DNA of 64,000 nt, from positions 62,001 through 126,000 of the forward strand of contig NZ_BDBR01000013.1 of the NCBI RefSeq assembly GCF_001613085.1, read 5' to 3'. The stretch is from Nocardia salmonicida NBRC 13393 (GTDB lineage Bacteria; Actinomycetota; Actinomycetes; Mycobacteriales; Mycobacteriaceae). This document shows, piece by piece, positions 43,703 to 52,408 of the stretch (position 1 is the first letter of the stretch; each line of letters starts with the position of its first letter). The translations under genes and the position numbers were made by a program. The notes under the pieces were generated by a model, which was not told the DNA's origin, did not search any database, and was given only the letters and a program-made list of their open reading frames with translations.

Positions 43703-44905
43703 ATGTTGCGGATCGGCCTCACCGGAGGCATGGGAGCGGGTAAATCCACAGTGGCGCGGACACTGGTCGAGCTAGGGGCGGTGCTCATCGACTCCGACGC
43801 GATCGCCCGCGAGGTCGTCGCCCCCGGCACGCCGGGCCTGACCGCGCTGGTCGAGGAGTTCGGTGAGCGAATCCTGAGCCCCGACGGCAGTCTCGACCGG
43901 CCCGCGCTGGCCGCGGTCGCCTTCGCCGATGACGTGTCGCGGGGCAAGCTCAACGCCATCACCCACCCGCTGGTCGGTGCCCGCACCGCGGAACTGATCG
44001 GCGACGCGCCCGCGGATGCCATTGTGGTGCAGGATATTCCGCTGCTCGTCGAGAACGGGCTCGCGCCGCTGATGCAGCTCGTCGTGGTGGTCGGGGCCGA
44101 GGAGGAGACCCGGCTGCGCAGGCTGGTCGAACACCGCGGGGTGGCCGAAGCGGACGCGCGCGTCAGGATCGCCGCGCAGGCCACCGACGAACAGCGCCGT
44201 GCGGTCGCTGATGTGTGGCTCGACAACAACGGCGCACCGGAGGTGGTCGAGGAGCAGGTCCGGGAGCTGTGGACGCGACGGTTGGTGCCGTTCGAGCGCA
44301 ATCAGCGCGAGGGCGTCCGCGCGCGCGCCGACTACCGCCTCGTCACCGACCCGGAGTGGGACGTGCAGGCGCGCAGGATCATCGCCCGGCTGCATCTGGC
44401 GTGCGGTGCGTCGGCGGTGCGCATCGATCACGTCGGATCGACCGCGGTGCACGGCCTGCCCGCCAAGGACATCATCGACATCCAGGTGACGGTGGCCGAC
44501 ATGGCCACGGCCGAATCGCTGACCGATGCCCTGACGGCGGGCGGATTCCCGCTGGCCACTCGGGTGACGCACGACAATCCGAAGCCGAGTGAGGGCGATC
44601 CGGAAGGCACCGACCTCGCCCGGTGGGGAAAACGCCTGCACGGCAATGCCGATCCCGGTCGACCCGCCAATATCCATCTGCGCGTGCAGGATTCACTGGG
44701 CCAGCGGTTCGCGCTCGACCTGCGCGACTGGTTGCGGGCGAACGACAGCGCGCGGGCGGAGTATCTGGCGGTCAAGCGAGGGGCCGAACTCGCGGCGGCG
44801 GATCTGACCTATGACGCGGCCGGTGATGCCTACTACGTGGTGAAGGAACCATGGTTCGACGCGGTCTATCCGGTGGTCACCGAGTGGGCCCGTGCCCGCG
44901 CGTGA
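43703..44905 (+). CDS. coaE: Dephospho-CoA kinase fused to a GrpB/UPF0157 domain
   Basis: 400 residues. The N-terminal kinase (about 1-200) has the P-loop [16 protein letters not shown], the DSDAIARE motif and [10 protein letters not shown], and performs the last step of CoA synthesis. From about residue 205 follows a GrpB-like nucleotidyltransferase-fold domain: [39 protein letters not shown], with GST and DxxD-type residues, and [24 protein letters not shown]. The same fusion occurs in M. tuberculosis CoaE. ATG 43703 has no RBS, and GAGACT lies 6 bases upstream, compatible with a leaderless mRNA. Confidence 0.94.
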   Translation: MLRIGLTGGMGAGKSTVARTLVELGAVLIDSDAIAREVVAPGTPGLTALVEEFGERILSPDGSLDRPALAAVAFADDVSRGKLNAITHPLVGARTAELIGDAPADAIVVQDIPLLVENGLAPLMQLVVVVGAEEETRLRRLVEHRGVAEADARVRIAAQATDEQRRAVADVWLDNNGAPEVVEEQVRELWTRRLVPFERNQREGVRARADYRLVTDPEWDVQARRIIARLHLACGASAVRIDHVGSTAVHGLPAKDIIDIQVTVADMATAESLTDALTAGGFPLATRVTHDNPKPSEGDPEGTDLARWGKRLHGNADPGRPANIHLRVQDSLGQRFALDLRDWLRANDSARAEYLAVKRGAELAAADLTYDAAGDAYYVVKEPWFDAVYPVVTEWARARA

Positions 44906-44981
44906 ACCGCGTACCAATCTGTTAAACATCAATGTTTCGGAAACTGTCCGCACGCTACAGCGCGCTGTGTAAATTGTGCGA

Positions 44982-44999
44982 AGTCACTACAGGGTGACT
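44982..44999 (+). promoter_or_regulatory. Inverted repeat in the leader of the secreted-protein gene
   Basis: AGTCAC-N6-GTGACT lies 27 bases upstream of the ATG at 45026 and just after a TAAATT hexamer (44970-44975). It could be an operator at the transcription start or a hairpin in the mRNA leader. Another dyad, AAACAT-CA-ATGTTT, sits at 44924-44937. Confidence 0.4.
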
Positions 45000-45025
45000 C
45001 GATTCACAGGGAAGTTGTAGCGCCT

Positions 45026-45457
45026 ATGACAACACATCACCGTCAGTTCGGCCGTGCGGGCTTCGGCATCACCGCCCTCGGCGCTGTGGCTGCCAGCCTC
45101 GTGCTGGCCGCTCCGCAGGCCTCGGCCTGGGTCGGTAATCTCGCCGTGGCCGGAACCGACCACAAGGTCGGTTGCAGCTACAAGTTGACCGCTAGCGTCG
45201 AGGTCGACCGGCTGACCTCGGTGAAGTTCACCGACAACGGGGTGGATATCCCGGGCAGCCCGGTGTCGCCGTCGCTGCTGTCGGGCACGGTGAGCATCAC
45301 TTGGAAGCCGACCACGGCGGGCCAGCACAAGCTCGAGGCTCGTCAGCTGCTGATCAGTGACACGATCACCGTCACTGTCGGCGCGGCGGGCAGCACCGGT
45401 AGCGCGTCGTGCGGCGGCGGCCTCGCGGATCTGTTCCCGAGCCTGTCGGCAGGCTGA
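45026..45457 (+). CDS. Small secreted Ig-like protein (paralogue A)
   Basis: 143 residues. Sec signal peptide (RAGFGITALGAVAASLVLAAPQASA) then a compact beta-rich domain of about 100 residues: VAGTDHKVGCSYKLTASVEV, VKFTDNGVDIPGSPVSPSL, GTVSITWKPTTAGQHKLEARQ and a C-terminal GSTGSASCGG. Two cysteines (one in VGCSY, one near the end) could form a disulfide. The layout is that of a bacterial Ig-like domain. A second gene of exactly the same length and pattern lies at 50788. Function unknown; exported or cell-envelope associated. Confidence 0.8.
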   Translation: MTTHHRQFGRAGFGITALGAVAASLVLAAPQASAWVGNLAVAGTDHKVGCSYKLTASVEVDRLTSVKFTDNGVDIPGSPVSPSLLSGTVSITWKPTTAGQHKLEARQLLISDTITVTVGAAGSTGSASCGGGLADLFPSLSAG

Positions 45458-45467
45458 CACCGATCCG

Positions 45468-45505
45468 CGAACCGCCCGGACCCTTACCGAGGGCCGGGCG
45501 GTTCG
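45468..45505 (+). terminator. Terminator between the secreted protein and DUF402 genes
   Basis: CGAACCGCCCGG (45468-45479) pairs with its perfect complement at 45494-45505; an inner CCC/GGG extends the stem with one bulge. It serves two convergent genes. Confidence 0.8.
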
Positions 45506-46035
45506 TCGTTTCGGCGCCAGGTCAGGGTCATCCCGAAGGTGCTCAGCCAATCCTCGAGGGAATACCCGTGCGCCGCGATCCCGTCGATCGCGGCGGTCGC
45601 GTGTTCGATCGCGGCCTGGCATTGCGTGGCGTCGAGCAGGCCGTCGGTGTGCGCGGCCAGCAGTTCGTCGATATCGACGAGCCGCACGTCACGTCGGGTG
45701 CGCACCAGCAGATCGAGATAGTGGTCGACCGAGCGCCACAGCGTCGGCGACTGCCTGGTGAACGCGCCGACATCGACATAGATGTCCTGCCACTGTTCGA
45801 CGCCGGGGTTGTAGTGGAGCTTCGACGCCCGCAGCGACAGATCGGGCAGCACCCACGATTCCAGGTAGTGGAAGTGCGCGTGATCGGAGTGGCGACCCAT
45901 GTACAGGCCCCACGGCTCCACCCGATAGATCTCCACCGGCCGGACGAAGCCCTTGGGGTCGGTGTTCGTTCTGGCCGCGACGTCGAAGTACTCCACCTTG
46001 GGTGGATGCACGTGCACGGTGGATGCCTGCGTCAT
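45484..46035 (-). CDS. DUF402 domain protein
   Basis: 183 residues. VEYFDVAARTNTDPKGFVRPVEIYRVEPWGLYMGRHSDHAHFHYLESWVLPDLSLRASKLHYNPGVEQWQDIYVDVGAFTRQSPTLWRSVDHYLDLLVRTRRDVRLVDIDELLAAH shows the DUF402 beta-barrel, with the W...D.Y.D and R-x-x-D-x-D metal-site residues that in characterised members bind phosphate esters of nucleotides or lipids. No signal peptide. Upstream on the same strand is a paralogue with a membrane anchor. The substrate is unknown. Confidence 0.85.
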   Translation of the reverse strand: MTQASTVHVHPPKVEYFDVAARTNTDPKGFVRPVEIYRVEPWGLYMGRHSDHAHFHYLESWVLPDLSLRASKLHYNPGVEQWQDIYVDVGAFTRQSPTLWRSVDHYLDLLVRTRRDVRLVDIDELLAAHTDGLLDATQCQAAIEHATAAIDGIAAHGYSLEDWLSTFGMTLTWRRNDEPPGPR

Positions 46036-46081
46036 GAGCGCAGAATCTACCGGCGCGGGCGAACCCTCGCCCGGTCGCCGG

Positions 46082-46702
46082 CTACATCCAGGTCAGCGTG
46101 ATGTCGCGGGAGCGCAGCCACTGTTCGACATCGTGGTCGTTGGCGGCCAAGCCGTCGAGCACACGAGCGGCGCGTTCGAAGGCCCGATCGGCGTGCTCGG
46201 TGTCGACATGGCCCGCGGCGTGCGCGGCGAGCAGTTCGCTCGACCCGGACAGGGTCGACGACCGGCCGCGCCGCACCGCGATGTCGAGGAAGTAGTCGGT
46301 GGCCCGCCACCGTTTCGGCCCGACCTGGACGAACTCGACGATGTCGAGCACGTAGTCGTGGCTGCGGTGATGGCCGGGCCGATCGTGGCTGATGGTGGCG
46401 CGAACGGCGTGGCCGGGCAACATCCACGACTCCTCGTAGCGACCGTGCGGCCGGTCGAGGATGCGGGCCAGGTAGACCCCCCATGGCTGTACTTCGTACC
46501 GGTCGACCGAGTGGATGTAGCCCTTGGCGTCGGTACTGGTCAGCTCGGCGAGGTCGAAGTACTCGACCCGGGGTCTGCCGGATGGTGAGACGAGCGTCGG
46601 ATCAGTGGGCGGTGCGTGCGGGCCGCGTATCTCTCTGGCGAAATAACCGGCGAACCCGGTTACCGCTGGAGCCGCGACGAGCAGGGGAAGCAGAACGCTC
46701 AT
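46082..46702 (-). CDS. DUF402 domain protein with N-terminal membrane anchor
   Basis: 206 residues from ATG 46702 (AAGGA 7 bases upstream; the GTG at 46720 is the other option). MSVLLPLLVAAPAVTGFAGYFAREI is a membrane anchor or signal. The rest is a DUF402 domain clearly related to its downstream neighbour: VEYFDLAELTSTDAKGYIHSVDRYEVQPWGVYLAR, ESWMLPGHAVRATISH, DYVLDIVEFVQ, ATDYFLDIAVRRG. A tandem duplication in which only one copy is membrane bound. Function unknown. Confidence 0.83.
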   Translation of the reverse strand: MSVLLPLLVAAPAVTGFAGYFAREIRGPHAPPTDPTLVSPSGRPRVEYFDLAELTSTDAKGYIHSVDRYEVQPWGVYLARILDRPHGRYEESWMLPGHAVRATISHDRPGHHRSHDYVLDIVEFVQVGPKRWRATDYFLDIAVRRGRSSTLSGSSELLAAHAAGHVDTEHADRAFERAARVLDGLAANDHDVEQWLRSRDITLTWM

Positions 46703-47046
46703 GGCCTTGTCCTTCACCACGTGCCGATGATCAACTCAGGGTACGCCCGCGTCGGGGTGTGTGGCGGGTTCGATTCGCGACCGCACTCGTCGAATATCAT
46801 TGGGACAAAGGACTTTTCGGACATCGGGCGAAGTGCCGGGCATTCGCCGCGTTCGAACGCGATCGCCTGTACCAGGGGAAATGGCAGTCGCCGTCGGTTT
46901 GCGTGCCAGTGATCGTCGTCATCTTCGCGCAGCGGTGTGACGGCATCGATGAGCAGAAGTTCACGGGAACGACAACGAGGTGACCGGCGGTCGTCGGCGC
47001 GGCGCGTGGTGTGGCGAACGGGAGCCTGCTCGCCGGAGCCGAAACG
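46703..47046. other. Gene-free interval before the uvrB promoter
   Basis: About 340 bases. Open frames on the plus strand here have poor composition and no credible start. A GTTCGAAC palindrome (46851-46858) is present, but its half-sites are in the reverse order of an SOS box. Nothing else convincing was seen. Confidence 0.5.
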
Positions 47047-47068
47047 TGTCAGTGGTCGCGCCTAAGCT
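47047..47068 (+). promoter_or_regulatory. RecA-independent DNA-damage promoter (PafBC type) of uvrB
   Basis: TGTCAGTG (47047-47054), 8 bases, then TAAGCT (47063-47068): a match to tTGTCRgtg-N8-TAnnnT at all positions except the leading T (here G). The -10 ends 6 bases before the uvrB ATG, so the transcript should be leaderless. No LexA-type box was seen. Confidence 0.78.
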
Positions 47069-47074
47069 GGGTCC

Positions 47075-49255
47075 ATGGCATTCGCAACCGAGATCCCGAC
47101 GGAAGGGTACGAAGAGCGGGGTCACCCGATCGCCCATTCCGAACACCGCCCCGTCGGCACGATCGAGCGCTCGGGCGCCCGGTTCGAGGTGGTCAGCGAG
47201 TACTCACCCGCAGGCGACCAGCCCGCGGCCATCGCGGAGCTCGAGCGCCGGGTGAACGCGGGGGAGAAGGACGTCGTCCTGCTCGGCGCCACCGGTACCG
47301 GTAAATCGGCCACCACCGCGTGGCTGATCGAGAAGTTGCAGCGGCCCACCCTGGTGATGGCGCCGAACAAGACCCTCGCCGCGCAGCTCGCCAACGAACT
47401 GCGCGAGATGCTGCCCAACAACGCGGTCGAGTACTTCGTCTCGTACTACGACTACTACCAACCCGAGGCGTACATCGCCCAGACCGACACCTACATCGAG
47501 AAGGACAGCTCGATCAACGACGACGTCGAGCGGCTGCGGCACTCGGCGACCTCGAGTCTGCTCTCGCGTCGCGATGTCGTCGTGGTCGCGTCGGTGTCGT
47601 GCATCTACGGCCTCGGCACCCCGCAGTCGTATCTGGATCGGTCGGTGCAGCTCGAAGTCGGCGGCGAGATCGACCGCGACGCGTTGCTGCGCCTGCTCGT
47701 CGACGTGCAATACACCCGCAACGACATGGCATTCACCCGTGGCTCGTTCCGGGTGCGCGGCGACACCGTCGAGATCATCCCGTCCTATGAGGAGCTGGCG
47801 ATCCGCATCGAGTTCTTCGGTGACGAGATCGAGGCGCTCTACTACCTGCATCCGCTCACCGGTGATGTTGTGCGCCAAGTTGATTCGGCGCGCATCTTTC
47901 CGGCCACCCATTACGTGGCGGGGCCGGAGCGGATGGAACGGGCGGTCGGCGACATCGAGTCCGAACTGGCCGCGCGGCTGGAGGAATTCGAGCGTCAGGG
48001 CAAGTTGCTCGAGGCCCAGCGGTTGCGCATGCGCACCGAATACGACCTCGAGATGATCCGTCAGGTCGGCTTCTGCTCGGGTATCGAGAACTATTCGCGC
48101 CACATCGACGGGCGCCCGGCGGGTTCGGCGCCGGCCACCCTGCTCGACTACTTCCCCGACGATTTCCTGTTGGTGATCGACGAATCGCACGTCACGGTGC
48201 CGCAGATCGGCGGCATGTTCGAAGGTGACATGTCGCGCAAGCGCAACCTGGTCGATTTCGGTTTCCGGTTGCCCTCGGCGGTCGACAACCGCCCACTGAC
48301 CTGGGAGGAGTTCGCCGGGCGAATCGGTCAGGCGGTGTATCTGTCGGCGACTCCCGGCAACTACGAGCTGGGGCAGGTCGGTGGCGAGGTGGTCGAGCAG
48401 GTCATCCGCCCGACCGGTCTGGTCGATCCGAAGGTCGTGGTCAAGCCCACCAAGGGCCAGATCGACGACCTGGTGCACGAGATCCGCGAGCGCGCGGAGC
48501 GCAACGAGCGGGTCCTGGTCACCACGCTCACCAAGAAGATGTCCGAAGACCTCACCGATTACCTGCTCGGCCTCGGCGTGAAGGTCCGCTACCTGCACTC
48601 CGAGATCGACACGCTGCGCCGCGTGGAACTGCTCCGGCAGCTGCGCCTTGGCGAATACGACGTGCTAGTCGGCATCAACCTGCTGCGTGAGGGCCTCGAC
48701 CTGCCCGAGGTGTCGCTGGTGGCGATCCTCGACGCCGACAAGGAAGGCTTCCTGCGGTCGAGCACCAGCCTCATCCAGACCATCGGCCGCGCGGCGCGCA
48801 ATGTGTCCGGCGAAGTGCACATGTACGCGGACAAGATCACCGACTCGATGCAGCACGCCATCGAGGAGACCGACCGGCGCCGTGCCAAACAGATCGCCTA
48901 CAACACCGAACACGGCCTCGACCCGCAGCCGCTGCGCAAGAAGATCGCCGACATCCTCGACCAGGTGTATCTCGAGGCCGACGACGAAGTGGCCGTCGGC
49001 GGCTCGGGTCGCAACGCCAGTCGCGGCAGGCGGGCCCAGGGCGAGCCGGGCCGGGCGGTCAGCTCGGGCATCTACGCCGAACGCGACGTGAAGTCGATGC
49101 CACGCGCCGAATTGGCCAACCTGGTCACCGAACTCACCGCGCAGATGATGAACGCGGCCCGCGAACTGCAGTTCGAGCTGGCAGGCCGGTTGCGTGACGA
49201 GATCGCCGACCTGAAGAAGGAGCTGCGCGGTATGGACGCCGCGGGGCTCAGCTGA
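47075..49255 (+). CDS. uvrB: Excinuclease ABC subunit B
   Basis: 726 residues. The damage-verifying helicase of nucleotide excision repair. Walker A GATGTGKS (71-78), the beta-hairpin [25 protein letters not shown], Walker B-like [15 protein letters not shown], helicase motif V/VI region [29 protein letters not shown] and [12 protein letters not shown], and a C-terminal UVR domain [27 protein letters not shown] that binds UvrC. The N-terminus has about 35 residues before [14 protein letters not shown]. Start ATG 47075 coincides with the predicted +1 of the damage promoter. Confidence 0.97.
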   Translation: MAFATEIPTEGYEERGHPIAHSEHRPVGTIERSGARFEVVSEYSPAGDQPAAIAELERRVNAGEKDVVLLGATGTGKSATTAWLIEKLQRPTLVMAPNKTLAAQLANELREMLPNNAVEYFVSYYDYYQPEAYIAQTDTYIEKDSSINDDVERLRHSATSSLLSRRDVVVVASVSCIYGLGTPQSYLDRSVQLEVGGEIDRDALLRLLVDVQYTRNDMAFTRGSFRVRGDTVEIIPSYEELAIRIEFFGDEIEALYYLHPLTGDVVRQVDSARIFPATHYVAGPERMERAVGDIESELAARLEEFERQGKLLEAQRLRMRTEYDLEMIRQVGFCSGIENYSRHIDGRPAGSAPATLLDYFPDDFLLVIDESHVTVPQIGGMFEGDMSRKRNLVDFGFRLPSAVDNRPLTWEEFAGRIGQAVYLSATPGNYELGQVGGEVVEQVIRPTGLVDPKVVVKPTKGQIDDLVHEIRERAERNERVLVTTLTKKMSEDLTDYLLGLGVKVRYLHSEIDTLRRVELLRQLRLGEYDVLVGINLLREGLDLPEVSLVAILDADKEGFLRSSTSLIQTIGRAARNVSGEVHMYADKITDSMQHAIEETDRRRAKQIAYNTEHGLDPQPLRKKIADILDQVYLEADDEVAVGGSGRNASRGRRAQGEPGRAVSSGIYAERDVKSMPRAELANLVTELTAQMMNAARELQFELAGRLRDEIADLKKELRGMDAAGLS

Positions 49256-49288
49256 GCGATGCCGAGCCGAGCCCCGTGGCGCACGCCG

Positions 49289-49756
49289 TCAACCCTGCTC
49301 TGCCATCCAGGCGGCGACGCGGCGGTCGGCCTCTTCTTTGGAGACGTCCTCGACGCGGGTGATCACCGCCCAGCGGTGGCCGAAGGGGTCGATCACCACA
49401 CCGAAGCGGTCGCCGGTGACGAAGGTCTGCGGCTCCTCGGCGCTGCGGGCACCGTGTTCGAGCGCACGGGCGATCACCGCGTCCACATCGGGGCAGTAGT
49501 GCACCACCGAGGTGTGCACCCAGTCCTGCGGCGCGCGAACATTGCTGTCGGGGATGGGCATTCCGAGCTGCAGGGTGGAATCACCGATGAGCAGTTCGGC
49601 GTGCGCGGGCTGGCCGTCGGGCTGATCGGCGCGGCTGAGCACCTTGGCCTCGAAGACCGCGGTGTAGAAGTCGATGGCCGCGTTTCCGTCCGGTACGGCC
49701 AGGAAACAGGTGATGGAGTGGTAGCCCTCCGGAATGGGCGCAACGGGATTGGTCAT
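49289..49756 (-). CDS. VOC (glyoxalase/PhnB-like) family protein
   Basis: 155 residues of the vicinal-oxygen-chelate fold: YHSITCFLAVPDGNAAIDFYTAVFEAKVLSR, HAELLIGDSTLQLGM, and FVTGDRFGVVIDPFGHRWAVITRVEDVSKEE. This resembles PhnB-like members, which often lack known activity. Convergent with uvrB and divergent from an AraC-type regulator 62 bases away, which may regulate it. Confidence 0.85.
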   Translation of the reverse strand: MTNPVAPIPEGYHSITCFLAVPDGNAAIDFYTAVFEAKVLSRADQPDGQPAHAELLIGDSTLQLGMPIPDSNVRAPQDWVHTSVVHYCPDVDAVIARALEHGARSAEEPQTFVTGDRFGVVIDPFGHRWAVITRVEDVSKEEADRRVAAWMAEQG

Positions 49757-49818
49757 GACTACGATCCTGCTCCGGCGCTGACGGCCCGTCTTGTAAGAAC
49801 GCGACAGATCGGCCGGTG

Positions 49819-50658
49819 ATGACGGCGGCGCCGGATCCCGGTGATGTGAAAGGAATTCTGCACCCCGAGGAGCAGGCCAGACACCGATCGCTGAACCGGC
49901 TCGGGGTCGGGCCCGCGCTGGCCGAGTTCGCGGACCGATATTGGGTGGTGCGCTGGGATCTGCGCGGGCAGCCCAGTTATTCGGCCGAGGTTCTGTCGTT
50001 TCCGTGTGTGAATGTCACCTTCGAGCGCAGCGCCACCCGCACCGGCGGCTTCGTCAACGGTGTGTGCACGACGAAATACGTGCGTGAACTCGCCGGGGAA
50101 GGTGAGACTTTCGGTATCCGGTTCGCCCCCGGCGGCTTCGGTGCCTTCACCGGCATGGATGTGGGAGCCCTGCGCGATGATTCGGCGCCGCTGGGCGCGG
50201 TGATACCCGAGGCGGCGGGGCTGGCCGAGCGGGTGCTGGCCGAACAGTCCGACGAGCGCAGACGGGTCATCGTCGAGGAATTCTTCGCGGGCCGCGGTCG
50301 CACCGATGATCCGCACTACGGGCTGGTGACGCGCATCGTCACGGCCATGGCCGAGGATCCGGAGCTGACCAGGGTCGACCAGGTCACCGATCGTTTCGCG
50401 ATCCCGATCCGCACCCTGCAACGGCTGTTCCGCCGCTACGTCGGGGCAGGCCCGAAATGGGTGCTGTGCCGGTTCCGATTGCAAGACGCCGCAGACCTAC
50501 TCGCGCGCGGCCGCCCTGATCTCGCGGTACTGGCCGCCGAGCTCGGCTATTTCGACCAGGCGCATTTCAGTCGCGAATTCACCGCCGAGATCGGGATGTC
50601 ACCGATGGAATACGCCCGTAGCGCACAGGCGGTGAGCGTGGTCCCCACCGCGCGGTGA
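49819..50658 (+). CDS. AraC family transcriptional regulator
   Basis: 279 residues. C-terminal double HTH of about 100 residues: TRVDQVTDRFAIPIRTLQRLFRRYVGAGPKWVLCRFRLQDAADLLARGRPDLAVLAAELGYFDQAHFSREFTAEIGMSPMEYARS. The N-terminal 160 residues look like the DUF6597-type sensing domain (ILHPEEQ..., DRYWVVRWDLRGQPSYSAEVLSFPCVNVTFE, TYGIRFAPGGFGAF-like). Start at ATG 49819 or the adjacent GTG 49816. Divergent from the VOC gene. Effector unknown. Confidence 0.88.
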   Translation: MTAAPDPGDVKGILHPEEQARHRSLNRLGVGPALAEFADRYWVVRWDLRGQPSYSAEVLSFPCVNVTFERSATRTGGFVNGVCTTKYVRELAGEGETFGIRFAPGGFGAFTGMDVGALRDDSAPLGAVIPEAAGLAERVLAEQSDERRRVIVEEFFAGRGRTDDPHYGLVTRIVTAMAEDPELTRVDQVTDRFAIPIRTLQRLFRRYVGAGPKWVLCRFRLQDAADLLARGRPDLAVLAAELGYFDQAHFSREFTAEIGMSPMEYARSAQAVSVVPTAR

Positions 50659-50667
50659 TCGTGCGTA

Positions 50668-50691
50668 CAGACCCCAGAAGTAGGGGGTCTG
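50668..50691 (+). terminator. Hairpin after the AraC gene
   Basis: CAGACCCC (50668-50675) pairs with GGGGTCTG (50684-50691) around an 8-base loop, 9 bases after the stop codon, followed by AAATATT. Confidence 0.65.
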
Positions 50692-50787
50692 AAATATTGG
50701 CATTCCAACTAAAGACGGCGGCGTTCGTCGATAGTGTCTGCGCATTCGCAGCGGCAGTTGCTGCGTGGAGAAGTCAGGACATCAACA

Positions 50788-51219
50788 GTGACAACATCTT
50801 TCGAACGGATCTCGCGTTTCGGCGCCGCTCTCGCGACCGCATCGGCCGCCATGGCCTTGCTCGCACCGGGCGCGCACGCCGATATCTCGGACGGCCAATG
50901 GGTCAGCGTATCGAGCTCCGATCCGCAGGTCGGCTGTTCCTACACCCTGGTCGCGGTCAACGTCGTCGGCTACAGCTCCGGCAATACCGGCGCCCCGGTG
51001 ACCTTCTATGACAACGGCGTGGTGATCGGCACCGTCGAGGTCCCGACGATCGGCCAGACCAAGACCGCGTGGCGTCCTACCGCCGCCGGCGCGCACGAGG
51101 TGACGGCGAAGGTCGACAGTTATAACCGGTCCTGGTGGCTCACCCCCGCCTCGGTGACCGTCGCCCCGAATACCGGTACCGGAAGCGCCGCCTGCGGGCT
51201 CCCGAGTTTCTCCGGCTGA
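50788..51219 (+). CDS. Small secreted Ig-like protein (paralogue B)
   Basis: 143 residues from GTG 50788, the same length as the protein at 45026. Sec signal FGAALATASAAMALLAPGAHA, then VGCSYTLVAVNV, VTFYDNGVVIGTVEVP, TKTAWRPTAAGAHEVTAKV and the ending GTGSAACGLPSFSG, each matching a segment of paralogue A in order. Both share two cysteines at equivalent places. An exported beta-sandwich protein of unknown role. Confidence 0.8.
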   Translation: MTTSFERISRFGAALATASAAMALLAPGAHADISDGQWVSVSSSDPQVGCSYTLVAVNVVGYSSGNTGAPVTFYDNGVVIGTVEVPTIGQTKTAWRPTAAGAHEVTAKVDSYNRSWWLTPASVTVAPNTGTGSAACGLPSFSG

Positions 51220-51280
51220 TGTGATCAAAGTCCCAGGCGCACTGCGGTGTTGATTGTGTTGTGATAGGCCACAATTTCCT

Positions 51281-51308
51281 CGACCTGCGGTCTTATTGCC
51301 GCAGGTCG
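51281..51308 (+). terminator. Terminator after secreted paralogue B
   Basis: A 10-bp perfect stem CGACCTGCGG (51281-51290) with CCGCAGGTCG (51299-51308), loop TCTTATTG, followed by ATCTTCT. Confidence 0.75.
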
Positions 51309-51487
51309 ATCTTCTCCACTGTCGCGAAGGCCACCGTGACCACGGGTAGTGGCGTCAACACTCCCGGTGTGATCTGTTGCGATTTCTGATAAATCGGCCT
51401 GATTTGGCGTTAGGGTCGAGCCAATTGCCGCGCTGACGCTCGATTCCCGAGTGGTTCGGTGCTGGCACCGACCAAGTTGGAGGAGAG

Positions 51488-51940
51488 ATGACCGCCTACC
51501 GGACCATTGTCGTCGGTACTGATGGCTCGGATTCGTCGTACGTGGCGGTGGAGAAGGCCGCGGCGCTCGCCGGGGACGCGGGGGCAACTCTCGTGCTGGC
51601 CTGCGCCTTCTTCCCGACCGATGATCGCGACGTCGCCGCTGCCGCCGATGTGCTCAAGGACGAGGCCTACCAGGTCCGTGGCTCGGCCCCGACCAACGAG
51701 ATCCTGCTTGTCGCCCGGGAGAAGGCCGTGGCCGCCGGTGCGAAGAACATCGTCGATCGCGCGATCGTCGGTGAGCCGGTGGATTCGCTGCTCGACCTCG
51801 TCAACGAGGTGGACGCGGACCTGCTCGTCGTCGGCAACCGAGGCCTCAACACCCTCACCGGGCGCCTGCTCGGCTCCGTCCCCTCGGACGTAGCCCGCAA
51901 GTCCCGTTCGGACGTGCTGATCGTGCACACCGTCCGCTAG
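51488..51940 (+). CDS. Universal stress protein
   Basis: 150 residues, single UspA domain: YRTIVVGTDGSDSSYVAVEKAAALA at the start, the ATP-binding G-X2-G-X9-G-S motif as VVGNRGLNTLTGRLLGSVPSDVARKSRSDVLIVHTV at the end. GGAGGAG immediately precedes the ATG by a few bases. Monocistronic with its own strong terminator. Such proteins are often part of the DosR-controlled dormancy response in mycobacteria, but no DosR-like box was seen upstream. Confidence 0.93.
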   Translation: MTAYRTIVVGTDGSDSSYVAVEKAAALAGDAGATLVLACAFFPTDDRDVAAAADVLKDEAYQVRGSAPTNEILLVAREKAVAAGAKNIVDRAIVGEPVDSLLDLVNEVDADLLVVGNRGLNTLTGRLLGSVPSDVARKSRSDVLIVHTVR

Positions 51941-51960
51941 TTCGCAGTCGGTACCGCACA

Positions 51961-51999
51961 AGGTCGAGGGCGCCGGGAAACCGGCGCCCTCGACCTTTT
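51961..51999 (+). terminator. Strong intrinsic terminator of the usp gene
   Basis: A 16-bp perfect stem AGGTCGAGGGCGCCGG (51961-51976) with its complement at 51981-51996, GAAA tetraloop, and a run of T at 51995-51999. Confidence 0.93.
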
Positions 52000-52016
52000 T
52001 CGGCGGTAGCCACCGG

Positions 52017-52397
52017 TCAGCCTGCGACGGGCTCCTGCCGGGTACCGCCGCGCAGCCCGATCGACATGATGTCGGACGGCTCGTCGAGTTCGATTCTGTG
52101 CCAGCGGTTGCGCGGCACGAGGAACGCGGTTCCCGCCGTGAGTCGCACCGCGGTTTCCGTCTCGCCCGGACTTTCCGGTCGCAGGTAGAGCCGCAGCGAA
52201 CCGGCGAGGCAGCACACCGCTTCCTCGCTGGATGGGTGCATCTCCCACTGGTCGGCGTGGACGTCGGCGTCGGTGTCGACATGGAAGGTGGCCAGTTGCC
52301 AGCCGCCCGACTCGGCGGCCATCCGGCGCGGGCCCGATCGCACCGCGCCCTCCGGCTGGAAGTGCAGGGCGCGGGCGAACAGATCGATGGGTGTCAT
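52017..52397 (-). CDS. Cupin domain protein
   Basis: 126 residues from ATG 52397 (AAAGGAA 6 bases upstream). Single cupin barrel: VHADQWEMHPSSEEAVCCLAGSLRLYLRPE matches cupin motif 1 and AGTAFLVPRNRWHRIELDEPSDIMSI motif 2, with His/Glu metal ligands. It starts 11 bases after the MFS gene stop on the same strand, so the pair is an operon under the TetR regulator. May bind or modify the exported compound; function unknown. Confidence 0.85.
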   Translation of the reverse strand: MTPIDLFARALHFQPEGAVRSGPRRMAAESGGWQLATFHVDTDADVHADQWEMHPSSEEAVCCLAGSLRLYLRPESPGETETAVRLTAGTAFLVPRNRWHRIELDEPSDIMSIGLRGGTRQEPVAG

Positions 52398-52408
52398 CGG
52401 AGTTCCTT

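Noticed and set aside
46851-46858. GTTCGAAC as an SOS (LexA) box for uvrB
   Set aside because: Half-sites are in the reverse order of the mycobacterial GAAC-N4-GTTC box, and the site is over 200 bases from the start; the RecA-independent motif explains the promoter better.
46483-46983. Plus-strand frames between the DUF402 gene and uvrB
   Set aside because: Partly antisense to the DUF402 gene; composition and lack of start signals argue against coding.
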